From positions 620,001 through 684,000 of the forward strand of contig NZ_AGBX01000001.1 in assembly GCF_000225825.1 (NCBI RefSeq): a stretch of DNA of 64,000 nt. The letters are read 5' to 3'. The notes beneath the pieces were generated by a model that worked only from the letters and a program-made list of their open reading frames with translations, was not told where the DNA came from and searched no databases. Below are positions 51,559 to 63,000 of the stretch, piece by piece (positions within the stretch are counted from its first letter, which is position 1; each line of letters begins with the position of its first letter). Source of the stretch: Brachybacterium squillarum M-6-3 (GTDB taxonomy: Bacteria; Actinomycetota; Actinomycetes; Actinomycetales; Dermabacteraceae). Position numbers and translations under genes: made by a program.

Positions 51559-51579
51559 CGGTGTTCACACCAAGTAGAC
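51554..51579. promoter_or_regulatory. TetR-type operator
   Basis: Outer arms GTCTAC / GTAGAC and inner arms GGTG / CACC around TTCA form an imperfect palindrome between the divergent transcription units. Confidence 0.65.
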
Positions 51580-51663
51580 GCCGTTCACATCGGCCGTGTC
51601 GGAGCCCGTTGAAACGCCACGGAGCTCGGCAGTCCTCGAAAAGTCCTCGATGCGGAGGCCCTC

Positions 51664-52218
51664 ATGAGACCCCTGATCCTCACCCAGAACATCACCCTGG
51701 ACGGCTCCGTGGAGATGCTCGACGACTGGTTCGACCCGATGGCCGCCGACGACGAGATGGGCGAGGTCACCGCCCGGGACAGCGCGGACTGCGACACGAT
51801 CCTGCTGGGACGCCGCACCTTCGAGGACTTCCGCGGATTCTGGCCCGAGCAGGACGACGACACCACCGGCATCTCCGCCGAGCTCGACGCCCTGCGCAAG
51901 GTCGTCGTCAGCCGCACTCTCGGCGATCCCGGCTGGGTGAACTCCACGGTGATCTCCACCGATCCAGTCGCCGCCGTGCGGGAGCTGAAGGCCGCGGACG
52001 GCGGGGAGATCTCCCTGACCGGCAGCATCGAGCTCAGCCACCTGCTGCTCGGCGTCGGACTCGTCGACGAGATCCGGCTGTGGACCTTCCCCGTCACGCA
52101 GGGCCGCGGCCGTCGCCTGGTCCCCGAGGGTCACCGGCAGCGCTTCACCCTGCGCGAGCACCTGGCTTTCCCCAGCTCCGTCACCTACACCCGCTGGACC
52201 CTCGGAGGCACCCCATGA
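51664..52218 (+). CDS. Dihydrofolate-reductase-family (RibD C-terminal-like) reductase
   Basis: The 184-residue protein is of the RibD C-terminal / YyaP type, NADPH-binding DHFR-fold reductases of mostly unknown substrate. Motifs: LILTQNITLDGSVEMLDDWF, DTILLGRRTFEDFRGFWPEQ, KVVVSRTLGDPGWVNSTVIS, EISLTGSIELSHLLLGVGLV, DEIRLWTFPVTQGRGRRLVP. These match the COG0262 stand-alone proteins rather than folate DHFR. First gene of a tight operon (ATGA overlap with the next) divergent from TetR, so probably induced by the TetR ligand. Confidence 0.88.
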   Translation: MRPLILTQNITLDGSVEMLDDWFDPMAADDEMGEVTARDSADCDTILLGRRTFEDFRGFWPEQDDDTTGISAELDALRKVVVSRTLGDPGWVNSTVISTDPVAAVRELKAADGGEISLTGSIELSHLLLGVGLVDEIRLWTFPVTQGRGRRLVPEGHRQRFTLREHLAFPSSVTYTRWTLGGTP

Positions 52219-52937
52219 CCAGCACGCCCGACCCCGACCCCGACAACGACTCCGCCCCGGCGCTGCCCCCGGTGGTCGACGCCGAGTCCTGGCGGGCCGA
52301 GCTCGGCGCGCTGCGGGCCCGCGAGAAGGCAGCCACCCGCGAGCTCGACGCCATCGCCGCCCAGCGCCGCCGACTGCCGATGGTCGAGCTGCCCGAGTAC
52401 ACGCTGACCGGCCCCGACGGCCCGGTGCGGCTGGTCGACCTCTTCGACGGGGCGCGCCAGTTGGTCGTCTACCACCACATGTGGTCCCCCGGGGCCGAGT
52501 GGCAGTGCGCCGGCTGCACGGGCTACACCTCGCAGTTCCGCGACGGGGAGTTCCTGCGCCCCTTCGACGCCCGCTTCGTCGTCGTCACCCAGGGCGAGAT
52601 CGGCGAGGCCCTCGCTTACCGTGAGAAGGTCGGGAATCAGCTGCCCTGGTTCTCCACGGCCGACAGCCCCTTCGGCGCGGACATGGACGCTCCTGCGGGC
52701 GGCGGCTTCGGCCTCAACGTGTTCCTGCGCGACGGCGACCGCGTCTACCGCACCTGGCACACCGGAGCGCGGGGCTCCGAGCAGCTCAGCCACACCTTCG
52801 CCTTCACGGACCTGCTGCCCTACGGCCGACAGGAGGAGTGGCAGGACGTCCCCGACGGCTGGCCGCAGCAGCCGACCTACACGCGCTGGCCGAGCTCCGC
52901 GGACATCGCCGCGCACTACGGGAGGACCCCCGCATGA
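52215..52937 (+). CDS. DUF899-family thioredoxin-like protein
   Basis: The 240-residue protein matches DUF899 (AAL-like), a thioredoxin-fold family: AELGALRAREKAATRELDAI, AAQRRRLPMVELPEYTL, RLVDLFDGARQLVVYHHMWS, the CAGC site in WQCAGCTGYTSQF, FVVVTQGEIGEALAYREKVG, and SHTFAFTDLLPYGRQEEWQD with PTYTRWPS. The CxxC in WQCAGC sits where a redox thioredoxin site would be. Function is not established. It overlaps both neighbours by ATGA. Confidence 0.88.
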   Translation: MTSTPDPDPDNDSAPALPPVVDAESWRAELGALRAREKAATRELDAIAAQRRRLPMVELPEYTLTGPDGPVRLVDLFDGARQLVVYHHMWSPGAEWQCAGCTGYTSQFRDGEFLRPFDARFVVVTQGEIGEALAYREKVGNQLPWFSTADSPFGADMDAPAGGGFGLNVFLRDGDRVYRTWHTGARGSEQLSHTFAFTDLLPYGRQEEWQDVPDGWPQQPTYTRWPSSADIAAHYGRTPA

Positions 52938-53461
52938 GCCCCGAAGATCAGGCTCCAGACGATCAGGCCCCCGCCGATCAGAGCCTCGACGGCGACCGGA
53001 TGGTCGCCGAGCGCACCGTCGATGCCCCACCGGCCGCGGTGTTCGCCCTGCTCAGCGACCCGCGACGGCACGCCGAGACCGAGCCGGGCGACTGGGTGCG
53101 CGGTGCCCTGGACCCCGTCGTCCAGATCACCGAGGTGGGCCAGGTGTTCGGCATCGAGATGTTCCACGAGAACGCGGGCGGCCGCTACGACATGCACAAC
53201 CGCGTCATCGCCCTCGAGCCCGAGCGGGTGATCGCCTGGGAGCCCGCGCAGCACCTCCCCGACGGCACTCTGGCCGGCGGCGGCTGGACCTGGCGCTACG
53301 AGCTGGAGCCGGAGGGCGAGGGCACCCGGGTGCGGCTGATCTACGACTGGTCCGCCACCCCGCAGGTGGTGCGGGACGAGGTCGGCGGCCTGCCGCCCTT
53401 CCCGCCGGAGTTCCTCGACGCCTCCCTGGCCTCGCTCGCGCGAGCGGTCGAGGAGGGGTGA
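52934..53461 (+). CDS. SRPBCC-family (polyketide cyclase/AHSA1-like) protein
   Basis: The 175-residue protein has a Gln/Asp-rich N-terminus and then a START-like domain: VAERTVDAPPAAVFALLSDP, RRHAETEPGDWVRGALDPVV, MHNRVIALEPERVIAWEPAQ, WRYELEPEGEGTRVRLIYDW and a C-terminal helix LASLARAVEEG. It is the last gene of the TetR-controlled operon; such trios of DHFR-like reductase, DUF899 and SRPBCC proteins suggest handling of one small lipophilic compound, which is inference. Confidence 0.88.
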   Translation: MSPEDQAPDDQAPADQSLDGDRMVAERTVDAPPAAVFALLSDPRRHAETEPGDWVRGALDPVVQITEVGQVFGIEMFHENAGGRYDMHNRVIALEPERVIAWEPAQHLPDGTLAGGGWTWRYELEPEGEGTRVRLIYDWSATPQVVRDEVGGLPPFPPEFLDASLASLARAVEEG

Positions 53462-53553
53462 GGCTCGGGTGGATGCTGCTGGGTCCGCGGGCGCCGGGCC
53501 GACCCTCACCCACGACGAGTCCCGCGACCATCTGTCCGGTCGATGGCGTCCAC

Positions 53554-53588
53554 CGGCAGGCGACGTGGAGCATCCACGTCGCCCGCCG
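53554..53588 (+). terminator. Hairpin after the SRPBCC gene
   Basis: GGCGACGTGGA and complement form an 11-bp stem with a GCA loop, extended by CGGC / GCCG after one mismatch. Confidence 0.6.
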
Positions 53589-53765
53589 CGGGGCTCCCTC
53601 ATAGGGGCACGCGAACGGCACCCTCTGAAGGGAACCTGCTGTCTTCCTCACCACCCACCGCAAGAACTCTTGGAATGACAGCCGTGGCCCCCCCGACGTC
53701 CGAGTGCATCGTCCTTGCGGCCGATCTACGCATGAGTCGGGGCGTCGGCTTATCGGGAAGGTCGA

Positions 53766-53771
53766 TAGGCT
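53766..53771 (+). promoter_or_regulatory. -10 element of the DUF262 operon (leaderless)
   Basis: TAGGCT is followed by 6 nt and ATG 53778. Confidence 0.5.
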
Positions 53772-53777
53772 CTCGCC

Positions 53778-55097
53778 ATGACCATCCGCGCCGGAGACGT
53801 CTCCACCGAGTCCGTGGAGGCGCTGCTCGCGCAGGATCTCCGTATCCCCCCGTACCAGCGGCCGTACCGGTGGACCCCGGACCTTGCGGTCCGCCTGCTC
53901 CAGGATTTGTCCGATGCGGCACAAGCGACGGACGGGTCCGCATCCGTCACGTATGTCCTCGGGACGGTGATCCTGCATCGTCAGGGCGACGGCACACTGG
54001 ACGTCGTGGACGGTCAGCAGCGTGTCCTCACCCTCCGTCTGATCCTCCTGGCCCTCCGGACACGACTCGGCAACGACCACGGCGACCTCGCCACCGCACT
54101 TTCCGGCGCACCCGACAGCCCCATCGGTGCCGCGTGGACGGAGTTGGCCTCCACCGTCGGGACGCACGGGGTGGAGTCCGAACAACTGGCCGTCTTCATC
54201 CGCGAGCAGTGTCGCGTGTTCCAGGTGGTCACGGACGACCTCGACGAGGCGTTCCGCATTTTCGACTCCCAGAACCACCGCGGTCGTCCGCTCCTCCCCC
54301 ACGATCTCCTGAAGGCGCACCACCTGCGGGAGATGAGCGGGGAGACCGAGGCGAAGCGCGTCGCGGTGGTGGAGGCCTGGGAACGACGGGACCAGGTCGA
54401 CCTGGATCGCCTCTTCTCCCTCTACCTGTTCCGGATCCGCCGGTGGAGCCGCGGCCGACGGGCCGACACCTTCGAGGCGGACGACATCGGCGAGTTCACC
54501 GGCGTCTCCGGCGACCTGACGTCCTCCCCGCGGATCCTCGCTCGCCGGCTCGTCCACGCCTCGGCCCCTGTCCTGGGGATCGGGATGGACGAGGCCGGCC
54601 TCGCCGATCTCCGGAGGGCGCGCTTCCCGATCGACGAGCCGGTCCTCCCGGGGTCCGCCTTCTTCGAAGCCGTCGACGCATGGACGACGGATCTGGAGGC
54701 CGTCCGTTCCCACGCCTTCGACGGCCTGCCCGGCGCCGAGGCCTTCGACGGACTCGCCGCCGGGGGACTGGGACCGCGCCCGTCCCGCCGCCGGTACCGC
54801 TACATCACCGAGCTCTACCTGGCCGCACTGCTGTACGCCGTCTCGACCGTGGGCGAGGTCGACTGGTCACGGACCCGTGACCGGCTGTTCCGATGGGCGT
54901 ACGGGATCCGCCTGGACTACGAGCGCGTCGGGGACCCGACCATCCAGAGGCACGCGATCGCCGAGGACGCCCCGTTCCCGGCCCTGCGGGACGCCGTGTC
55001 GCAACGCGCTCTGGCCCACATCGGGCGCACCGGGCAGGTCCCGGGCCGGACGCACGACACGGAACTCCGCACCCTCCTGGAAGAGGTCTCCTCGTGA
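53778..55097 (+). CDS. DUF262-only protein (GmrS-like subunit)
   Basis: DUF262 is a ParB/Srx-like NTPase domain found in GmrSD-type IV restriction enzymes, BrxU and SspE. The 439-residue protein has IPPYQRPYRW at residues 23-32, the signature DGQQR at 78-82 (VVDGQQRVLTLRLILLALR), and FRIFDSQNHRGRPLLPHDLL with KAHHLREM, the usual conserved block. The C-terminal half is helical (YITELYLAALLYAVSTVGEV) and I find no His-Asn-Asn signature of DUF1524 there, so it lacks a visible nuclease. It overlaps the next gene by GTGA, so the two are made together. I infer an NTP-dependent sensor or regulatory partner in an anti-phage system. Confidence 0.85.
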   Translation: MTIRAGDVSTESVEALLAQDLRIPPYQRPYRWTPDLAVRLLQDLSDAAQATDGSASVTYVLGTVILHRQGDGTLDVVDGQQRVLTLRLILLALRTRLGNDHGDLATALSGAPDSPIGAAWTELASTVGTHGVESEQLAVFIREQCRVFQVVTDDLDEAFRIFDSQNHRGRPLLPHDLLKAHHLREMSGETEAKRVAVVEAWERRDQVDLDRLFSLYLFRIRRWSRGRRADTFEADDIGEFTGVSGDLTSSPRILARRLVHASAPVLGIGMDEAGLADLRRARFPIDEPVLPGSAFFEAVDAWTTDLEAVRSHAFDGLPGAEAFDGLAAGGLGPRPSRRRYRYITELYLAALLYAVSTVGEVDWSRTRDRLFRWAYGIRLDYERVGDPTIQRHAIAEDAPFPALRDAVSQRALAHIGRTGQVPGRTHDTELRTLLEEVSS

Positions 55098-57019
55098 CCA
55101 CCGACCCACGATCCATGCACGCCCGGACCCTCTCGATCCGCGAACTGTTCTCCACGGCGGCGGGACCGCTGAGGGTCCCGATCTACCAGCGCAACTACTC
55201 GTGGACCCCGACGGAGGTCCACCAGCTCCTCGTGGACGTCGTCGACGGGATGGAGCGGGAGCCCTCAGCCCAGGGGAGCTACTTCCTCGGCAATCTCGTG
55301 GTGACCCGCAGGGACGGGGACTGGGAGCTCGTGGACGGGCAGCAACGGGTGACCACGCTCTTCCTCCTGCTGGCGGTCCTCGGACGGCGTCACGAGACGG
55401 TCCCGGTCCTCCGGGGACGTCTCCGGTACGACGCCAGACCCCGGGCGGAACGCACCCTCGGCCGGCTGGTGGGGGGTCCGCCGAATCCCCTGGACGCGGA
55501 CGAGCACGACCCCGCGATGCTGGACGCCGTCCAGGCGATCGAGGTCGAGCTCTCGACCTGGGACCCGATCGACATCACCCGTTTCACGGAGCGACTGCTC
55601 GACCGTGTCCACGTGGTCCGGGCCGAACTCCCCGACGTGGACCTGAACCGCTACTTCGAGGTGATGAACACGCGCAGCGTGCAGCTCGAACCGTCCGACA
55701 TCGTCAAGGCGCGCCTCATGTCCCGGCTGGGCGGTGACCCGGTCGCGCTCCACGCATTCCATCGGATCTGGATGGCCTGCGCCGACATGGACGGCTACGT
55801 GCAGCAGACCCTGACGCGCGAGGACCCCACGTTGCGCTCCGAGATCTTCGGGGAGGCCTGGGACTGGCTCGAGCTGGACGACTTCGCAGGGCTGTCCGAG
55901 AGGCTCACCGGCTCGGCGCGGGTCGTCGACGACCCGGCCCCCGGAGCCGCCTCGATGTGCCTCGACGACGCGATCCTGTCCGCCACCCGGACCGGCGCGG
56001 ACACGCCCGCCGCCGATCGGTCGGACCGTTTCCGCTCAATCATCGACTTCCCGAGCTTCCTGCTGCATGCCCTCGCGACCTTCACGACGGACGGGTCCGT
56101 CGAGGAGCCACGACTGCTCGAGGCCGTTCTCGACGACAACCGCCTCATCGAACTCTTCGAGGGGACGGCCACCCTCGGGAGCCGGACCCAGGTCGAGCAG
56201 TTCGCCGTGCACCTCCTCCGTCTCCGGTTGCTCTTCGATGCCTATGTGGTGAAGCGGCACGCGTCGTCCGCCCACGTCGACGACGACGACTGGTCACTGC
56301 AGCGCGTCGTCAAACGGGAGCGTGGTCGGGGCCGTAGGACGGAGTACTTCATGGACTACGTGGGCACGTTCGGGACCGAGGATCGCGGGGTCCTGCTGCT
56401 GGAGTCGATGTTCCGGATCACGTACACCTCGCCCCGGACCATGCGTTGGCTCACCGAGGTCCTGGCGTACCTCCTGCACCCGGGCCCGGGAGGCATCCGG
56501 GAACACGGTCTGGAGGGCGTGCTGCGGCAGGCCGCGCGACGGGCGGTCCGCGACGCGATCCCGGATTGGGAGGACCCCCCGTCGGGCTTCGCCATCCCCC
56601 GCATCGTCTTCACCTACCTGGACCTGCTGGTGCTCGACCACCGTCGGCCACGGGACCGGGACTTCTCCTTCATGTTCCGGACCTCCATCGAGCACTTCTC
56701 CCCGCGGCACCCGCGCGCCGAACAGGGGATCGACCAGGTCAGCGAGGAGAACCGCGAGAGCCTCGGCAACCTCGCGTTGGTCAGCGTGGGGACGAACTCG
56801 GCCTTCGGGAACCTCTCACCGCGCGCCAAGGCCGACACGTATCAGGACACGATCGTGCAGCAGAGCCCCAAGCTGCAGGTCATGGCCGGGATCGTGCGAT
56901 CGGCGGGCACCGCGACCGCCGTGTGGGGGGACGACGCGATCGTCGCGCACCACCGCGAGATGATGGACCTGCTCCGGCAGGACGTCGACCCCACTGCCGG
57001 GTACCTCGCGCGCGGGTGA
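55094..57019 (+). CDS. DUF262-DUF1524 protein (GmrSD-like HNH nuclease)
   Basis: The 641-residue protein has VPIYQRNYSW at residues 28-37 and DGQQR at 81-85 (LVDGQQRVTTLFLLLAVLG), followed by YFEVMNTRSVQLEPSDIVKA, the DUF262 block. The C-terminus carries a DUF1524-type HNH signature: His534 in SIEHFSPRHP, Asn559 in LGNLALVSVG and Asn568-Ser569 in GTNSAFGNLSPRAKADTY. GmrSD and relatives cut modified phage DNA in an NTP-dependent way; SspE-like members sense phosphorothioate. The target here is unknown. GTG start inside the stop of the preceding gene. The 3' end faces the large helicase gene with 2 bp between stops. Confidence 0.88.
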   Translation: MTTDPRSMHARTLSIRELFSTAAGPLRVPIYQRNYSWTPTEVHQLLVDVVDGMEREPSAQGSYFLGNLVVTRRDGDWELVDGQQRVTTLFLLLAVLGRRHETVPVLRGRLRYDARPRAERTLGRLVGGPPNPLDADEHDPAMLDAVQAIEVELSTWDPIDITRFTERLLDRVHVVRAELPDVDLNRYFEVMNTRSVQLEPSDIVKARLMSRLGGDPVALHAFHRIWMACADMDGYVQQTLTREDPTLRSEIFGEAWDWLELDDFAGLSERLTGSARVVDDPAPGAASMCLDDAILSATRTGADTPAADRSDRFRSIIDFPSFLLHALATFTTDGSVEEPRLLEAVLDDNRLIELFEGTATLGSRTQVEQFAVHLLRLRLLFDAYVVKRHASSAHVDDDDWSLQRVVKRERGRGRRTEYFMDYVGTFGTEDRGVLLLESMFRITYTSPRTMRWLTEVLAYLLHPGPGGIREHGLEGVLRQAARRAVRDAIPDWEDPPSGFAIPRIVFTYLDLLVLDHRRPRDRDFSFMFRTSIEHFSPRHPRAEQGIDQVSEENRESLGNLALVSVGTNSAFGNLSPRAKADTYQDTIVQQSPKLQVMAGIVRSAGTATAVWGDDAIVAHHREMMDLLRQDVDPTAGYLARG

Positions 57020-57021
57020 GG

Positions 57022-60000
57022 TCAGGACCCCGCGTCCTGGTCCGCCCGGAGCAGGGCGCTCCGGATGCCGTCCGTCAGCCGGATCCCCCCGAGGAGACGG
57101 AGTCCACTGCGTAGTCGCTCGTCCTGGCCCCCCGACGCGGCGGCCCGGCGGACGTCCACCATCACGTTCCTGAGCTCCGAGGGGTGGAGCTGGTCGATCG
57201 AGTAGGCGCGGAGCACCCGCGGGCGGTAGCCGGTGAACTGCTCGGGAGCGACGGTGAGGGGCCAGACGAAACCGGACTCATCGAGGTGGAATGCGCTGCG
57301 GTCGACCGCCTGCCACAGCTCGTCGCGGCGTGATGCCCTGACCTTCTTGATGCCGAGGGCGGTGACCACCTGTCGCGCGGCCTCGTCCCGATGGATCGGG
57401 TACTCGGCATCGACCAGGGAGACGAGGAGCTGCTGCATACGATGGGCTTGGTCCGGCTCGGTCGGTGCCGCCTCGAGGTCGGCGACCGTCGCGTGGAACG
57501 GCGGGGACCACGGACGATGCGGCGCGGTCGAGCTCGGGTCGCGGGGCCCCGACGGACCGGTGCAGCCGGACCCGTTCCCGGCTCCACCCCGGGGGCCCTC
57601 GGGACCCTGCGACACCGCACGACCCCGGACCGCGTGCACGTCTCCGACGGCGTGGGGCTCACCGGGAACGATGGCCGGTGCCGCCGTTGCCGTCGACCCG
57701 GAGGGACCCTCGCCGTCCGACGATCCGCCCCGGTCGTCCTCGTCGACAGGGGCAGCCGTGGATGCATCGGCGGCCTCCGCGTCGTCGACCAGTGGGGTGA
57801 CCACCTTTGCCCCGGGATCCATGTCCTCCGCGGCGGTGGCCTCGATCTCGGCGTGGACCGCCTCCACCCGTGCCGCGATGCGGTCGAGGACCGCCTCGCG
57901 CCGCTCCATCCAGTCCAGGAGCCAGACACGTTCGACGGCGGGCCAGCCCGCGACCCCGGTGAGCACGCTGCGCGGGAGGAGGTCACGGTCCACGGCCGTC
58001 CCCCGGTGGGCCCAGGCCACCCCGTCGAGCATGACGGCGACCAGATGAGGTCCGTCGGGCCGTCCGACCCCGAGGTCGACCCGGAAGCTGGACAGCCCCA
58101 GGGAGGTGCTGACGCCGAGACCCCGCTCACGCAGGGCCTGCGCGATGTCCTCCCGGTGGCGGTCGACGGTCCCGGGCCGGCCCTGGCCGTCCGCGAGGGT
58201 GGACACGCCCCGCTGGGCGAGGTCGAGGTAGTCCCGCAGGTCCCGCAACCCTTGGGAGGTGGACCTCTCGGCGTGGAGCTGTGAGGGCTCGAAGGAGGCG
58301 AACACGAGCACCTCCTCGCGGGCGCGGGTCACGGCGACGTTGAGCCGTCGCTCCCCGCCCTCGCGGTTCAAGGGCCCGAAGTTCAGCGGGACCTCCCCCT
58401 TGTCGTTCGCCGAGAAGCCGATCGAGAACAGGATCGTGTCCCGCTCGTCACCCTGGACGTTCTCGAGGTTCTTGACGAACAGCCCTTCCGGATCGTCGAG
58501 CGACTCGAGGACGGACTCGTCCCCGGCCTCGCGCAGCCGTGCCTCGATGAGGTCCCGCTGCGGCATGTTGAAGGTGACGATTCCGAGGGACGGCTCGGTC
58601 GAGGCGCCCGCGAACCGTGCGAGCACGTCCTCCACGACCGCCTCCGCCTCGACCGGATTCGTCCGGAGCGCCTTCCGCGGCGCCCCGGAGCGGAGGAATG
58701 TCCCCTCCACCCGTCGCAGGCGGATGCCGGCCTGACGCCGACCCGGGGTGTCGGCCGTCCCGTCGACGGACGGGGCGACGCCCGGTCCAGGGAACGTCGC
58801 GAGCCGCCCCTCGTAGTACCGGCGGTTCGAGAAGGCGATGAGTTCCTCGGTCCGGGACCGGTAGTGATGACTCAGCCAGTGACGCGGGACGCGTGCGCTG
58901 ACGCATTCCCCGAGGATGGACTCCTCGTCGGGCACGACGGTCTCGTCCTCCTCCTCGTCCGTGTTCCCCCCGGTGAGTTGCGCGAATCGCGTGGGAGGCA
59001 TCTGGCGGGAGTCCCCGACAACCACGACGGAGGTCCCGCGACCCATCGCCCCGATCGCGCCCGCGACGGTGATCTGGGAGGCCTCGTCGAAGACCACCAG
59101 GTCGAACAAGGGCTCGCCGAGCGGGACGAACCGGGCGACGGATTCCGGGCTGACCAGGACACAGGGCATCGACCGGCTGATGACCGATCCGAAGCGGGTG
59201 AAGAGCGAGCGCACCTTCGGGGCCCGTCGACGCCCGGACACCTCACGTCGCAGGTCGCTCGCGAGGCGGCGGCTCTCCGCCGTCTCCCCCGTGGTCCGAT
59301 GCGCGAGGATGCGGGCGCGGACGGCGGCGCCCGCTCCGTCGCGGACGCGTCGGCCGAGGGCATCGAAGCCGTCGATCAGATGGTCGTGCCGCTCACCGTC
59401 GAAGCTGCGCAACGACCCGTGACCACGACGCTCCTCGACCGCGCCCTGCGCCAGGCCCTTGTCGAAGGCCTGGGACAGTTCGCTCGGTTCCACCCGACCG
59501 TCGAGCACGAGCTCGGCCAGGTCCCCGAGGCCGACGTCCCGAAGGGGATCGACGGCTCTCCCGAGGTCGGACCACAGGGCGAGCCCGCGGGGTGTCAGTT
59601 CGTCGGCCCGTGCCCCGCCCAGGGTCGTCACGAGGTGGTCGAGCGGCGATGTGCCCTCGGGGGTCGACCACGTGCCGCCCGCGTGTCCCGTCGCCGTCCG
59701 CCAGAGGTCCGCGACCGCGCGGAGATGGAGCGACATGTTCCCGCGTTCGGCATGGGGGACCCGCTCGACGGCTGCAGCCGTGTCGGTCCCGGCCATACCG
59801 CTCCGGGCGTCACGGGCAGCCCGGAGGCCGGCGAGCTGCTGTGCGACGTGAGCCCGGGCGCGAGGATCGAGGAGCGCAGGTGCCGCGAGGGGGGCCAGGC
59901 CGGGCTGCACGGAGATCCGATGTGCGGCCCGCACCGAGGTGTCGCGCACGGTGAGGAGCGCGTTGACCGCTTGCTCGATCAGCTCGTCGGGGACGGGCGC

Positions 60001-63000
60001 ACCGGGCCGCTCCCACCGCGCCAGAGGGGCGAGCGCGCGCCGCATCCTCCCGCGCTTCCCGAATCGGGCGGATCGGGCTTCGGTGAGTGCGGCCCTGACC
60101 TGGTCGATCGGGCCCCCGATGACATCGGGGCCGTAGTGGTGGAACACCTGTGCCTGGGCGCTGAGCGCAGCGAGTTCGTGCTCGATCCCCCGGGCGCCGG
60201 TCTCCCAGTCGGGGTGGGCGATCGCCTCGATCAGCTCCCAGGGGAGTCCGCGTCCGTCCAGGAGGTCGGCGAGGGTCGCGGCCTCTCCGGCCGACCGGAG
60301 GCCAGTGACGACGGGTCGGAGGGCCTCGGGCGTCCCGCTCACCCGGTCACGGAGCGCCAGGAGGGCATCGACGAGGCCCCCCTCGGTACCGGCCGGGACG
60401 GGACGCGCGAACAGCCGCCATGGGTGCCCGGGCCTGGGCGTGACTGCCCGACTCGCCGCGGTCACCTCGGCCAGCCCCTGCGCGACGCGGTCGATCGCGG
60501 CGCGGTCGAGCCGGGCCACGACGTCCGCGGGGACAGCGAGGGGATCCACGTCGTCCCCGGCGGCGAGATCCCGCGTGTGCGCGGTGTACAGCGACATCCC
60601 CGCTGTGTTCCGCGCGTGCAGGGCGTCCCGGTAGTGGACGAGCTCCCCGCGCCGCGCCTCGAGGGCCCGCCGGTCCGCCGCGAGCCCTTCCTCGTCGACC
60701 TCCGCCTCGAGGTCGAGGGCGGAGAGTATCTTCCGCTTCACCGCCGCGGGCCGCAGGCTCACGTCGTGGAGGTCGAGCACGAGGTCCGAGACCCCGGCCG
60801 CGGCCAGACGCCGGCTGACCACCTCGAGCGCCGCCTGCTTCTCGGCGACGAACAGCACCCGCCGCCCCTCGACCATCGCCTGCACGATCAGGTTGGTGAT
60901 GGTCTGGGACTTGCCCGTCCCCGGCGGCCCCTCGACCACGACGGTCCTGCCGGCGACGGCCTCGGACACCACGAGTGCCTGGGAGGCGTCGGCGGTGGTG
61001 GGGAGCTCGGCGACGAGGCCGTCCAGGTCCCGGCTCCCGGATTCGGGGACGGGATCGACGAACGGCTCGGACGGGCTCTCGACGAGATGTCGGACCAGCG
61101 GGTTCGCCATCACGGCGCGCCAGTCGTCCTCGAGGTCCTTCCAGAGTCGGAACCCTCCGAAGTTGAAGAGCCCGAGATGGACCCGGGTCTCGACCCGGAA
61201 GGGGAGCCCGTACTCGGTCAGGGCATTACGGACGGACTGGAAGGCCTGGTCGAGGTCGATCCCCGCCTCGTCGGTCTCGGGGTCCTCGAGCCCCGGGATG
61301 GAGAGGGACAGGTCGTGGGCGAGACGCTGCAGGAGGGAGTGGTTCGGGGTCGAGGCACCGGTCTCGTCGAGCGCGATCTCGTACCGGGCGCCCCGGGCGC
61401 GGGCCCGGATCGTGACGGGGACGAGGACCAGAGGGGAGACGAGGTCTTTGCCGTCACTGGTCCAGTGGAGGGTGCCGAGGGTGAGGTAGAGGTTGTTGGA
61501 CCCGGTCTCCTCGACGACCGTACGGGCCGTGTTCGCGAGCTTCTGCAGGGCCCGGGCGTAGGATTCTTCGGCCACGTCGAGGATGACCCGATGGTCCTCG
61601 ACCACGCGCTCGGCCAGTACGGTGTCCGTCCGCTCGATCCCGTCGAATGCCTCGAGCGCGAAGGAGGTCCCGGCGTGGAGCATGTCCTCGAAGGCGCCCT
61701 GCACCTCCGTGGGGACGGACAGGGTGTACGCGGCGCGAGGGGTCAGGTTGATGAGTCGGTTGTGGAGGGAGAGGTCCAGGAGCTCCCGCTTCCAGGCCTC
61801 GATGCGCGGCGGGACGTCGGTGTCCCGGGTGATCCGCCGGGCGGTGCCGGGCAGGCTCTCCCGGACAAGACGGGACAGATCACGGGTGGGAGGGGCGTAC
61901 TCGACCACGTCGACGTCCCCGTCGTTCCCGACGACCCGGACGGGCAGCGGGTGGAGCCCCGCGCGGCGAGCGCCACGGATGTCGATCACCTGCTGGATCC
62001 TGTCGACGGCCAGGCCTCCGGCAGCACGCTGGGCGTGCTCGTGGAGGGCCGCCTGCCCCGGGTACTCGGGCGCGGTGAGCATCGTGGTCTCGACCAGACG
62101 GAGGGCACCCCGTTCGATCTGGTTCGCGAGCAACAGTGGTGCCGGGTGCGGGTCGGGATCCTGCCGACGCTCCTCCGTCCGCCAGTAGCCGACGAAGATG
62201 TGGCCGTTCAGCAGCCACAGCTGACCGTCGATGCCCGCCTGCTCCAGCAGGCTCGCGAGGAGGACCGTCGAGTCGAGGCAGGTGGCGAGTCGCTCCTCAA
62301 GGACCTCCGGTGCGGATCGGATGCGTTGGGTGTCCTCGGCCCACGCGGCCGGGGGGTTCGCATAGGTGAGGCCCCGGGCATGCACGGCGCGGCAGATCGC
62401 GTCGACGATGGCGTCGTTGCGTTCCTCGTCCCCCTGGTAGGCGTCGAGTCCCCCGCGCCCGGTCCTCGCCGCGAGGATCGTGTCGGCCTCCCGCAGCAGT
62501 CCGGACAGGGCCGGTTCCTGCGGCTGGACGAAGCCGGCCAGGGTGTGCTCGACTCCGTCGTCGGGCGCGAGCCGCCAGTTGCGAGGTCCGTGGACGGTGA
62601 TGGCGCCGCCCTCGGGGAGCACGGTCCGCTCCACGCCACCGGCCGAGAGGGTGACCCGGACCCGGGCCTCCGTCACCTGGTCGAGGACCAGGAGTGCCGC
62701 GCGGTCGAGGACCAGCTCGACCTCGGGTTCCTGGCGGTCCCCGGCCGCGAGGGTGACCACTTGGTCGCTGGCCAGGGAGATCGAGGACGCATCGACCACG
62801 AGCGCGACCGACACCCGGAGGATCGGGAGGTCGGAGACCCCGCCCGTGAGGGCGATGCCGAGCCGGACCACGGGCCGCCGGAGGACCGACGAGGCGTGGA
62901 CGGGGCGGGGATCGTGCGAGAAGCCGACGCCGACGGAATCGAGTGCAGCGGCGGCGTCGCCGGCGGGACGCGGAGACGGTGCCCCGGCCGGGTCGGCCCC

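Larger units (their letters stand above)
53462..53777. other. Border region between metabolic genes and the defence-like locus
   Basis: A 316-bp gap. It holds a terminator-like hairpin (53554-53588) and, at its end, the -10 element of the first DUF262 gene. Between them (53590-53760) I see no gene; a C7 run lies near 53688. Confidence 0.5.
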
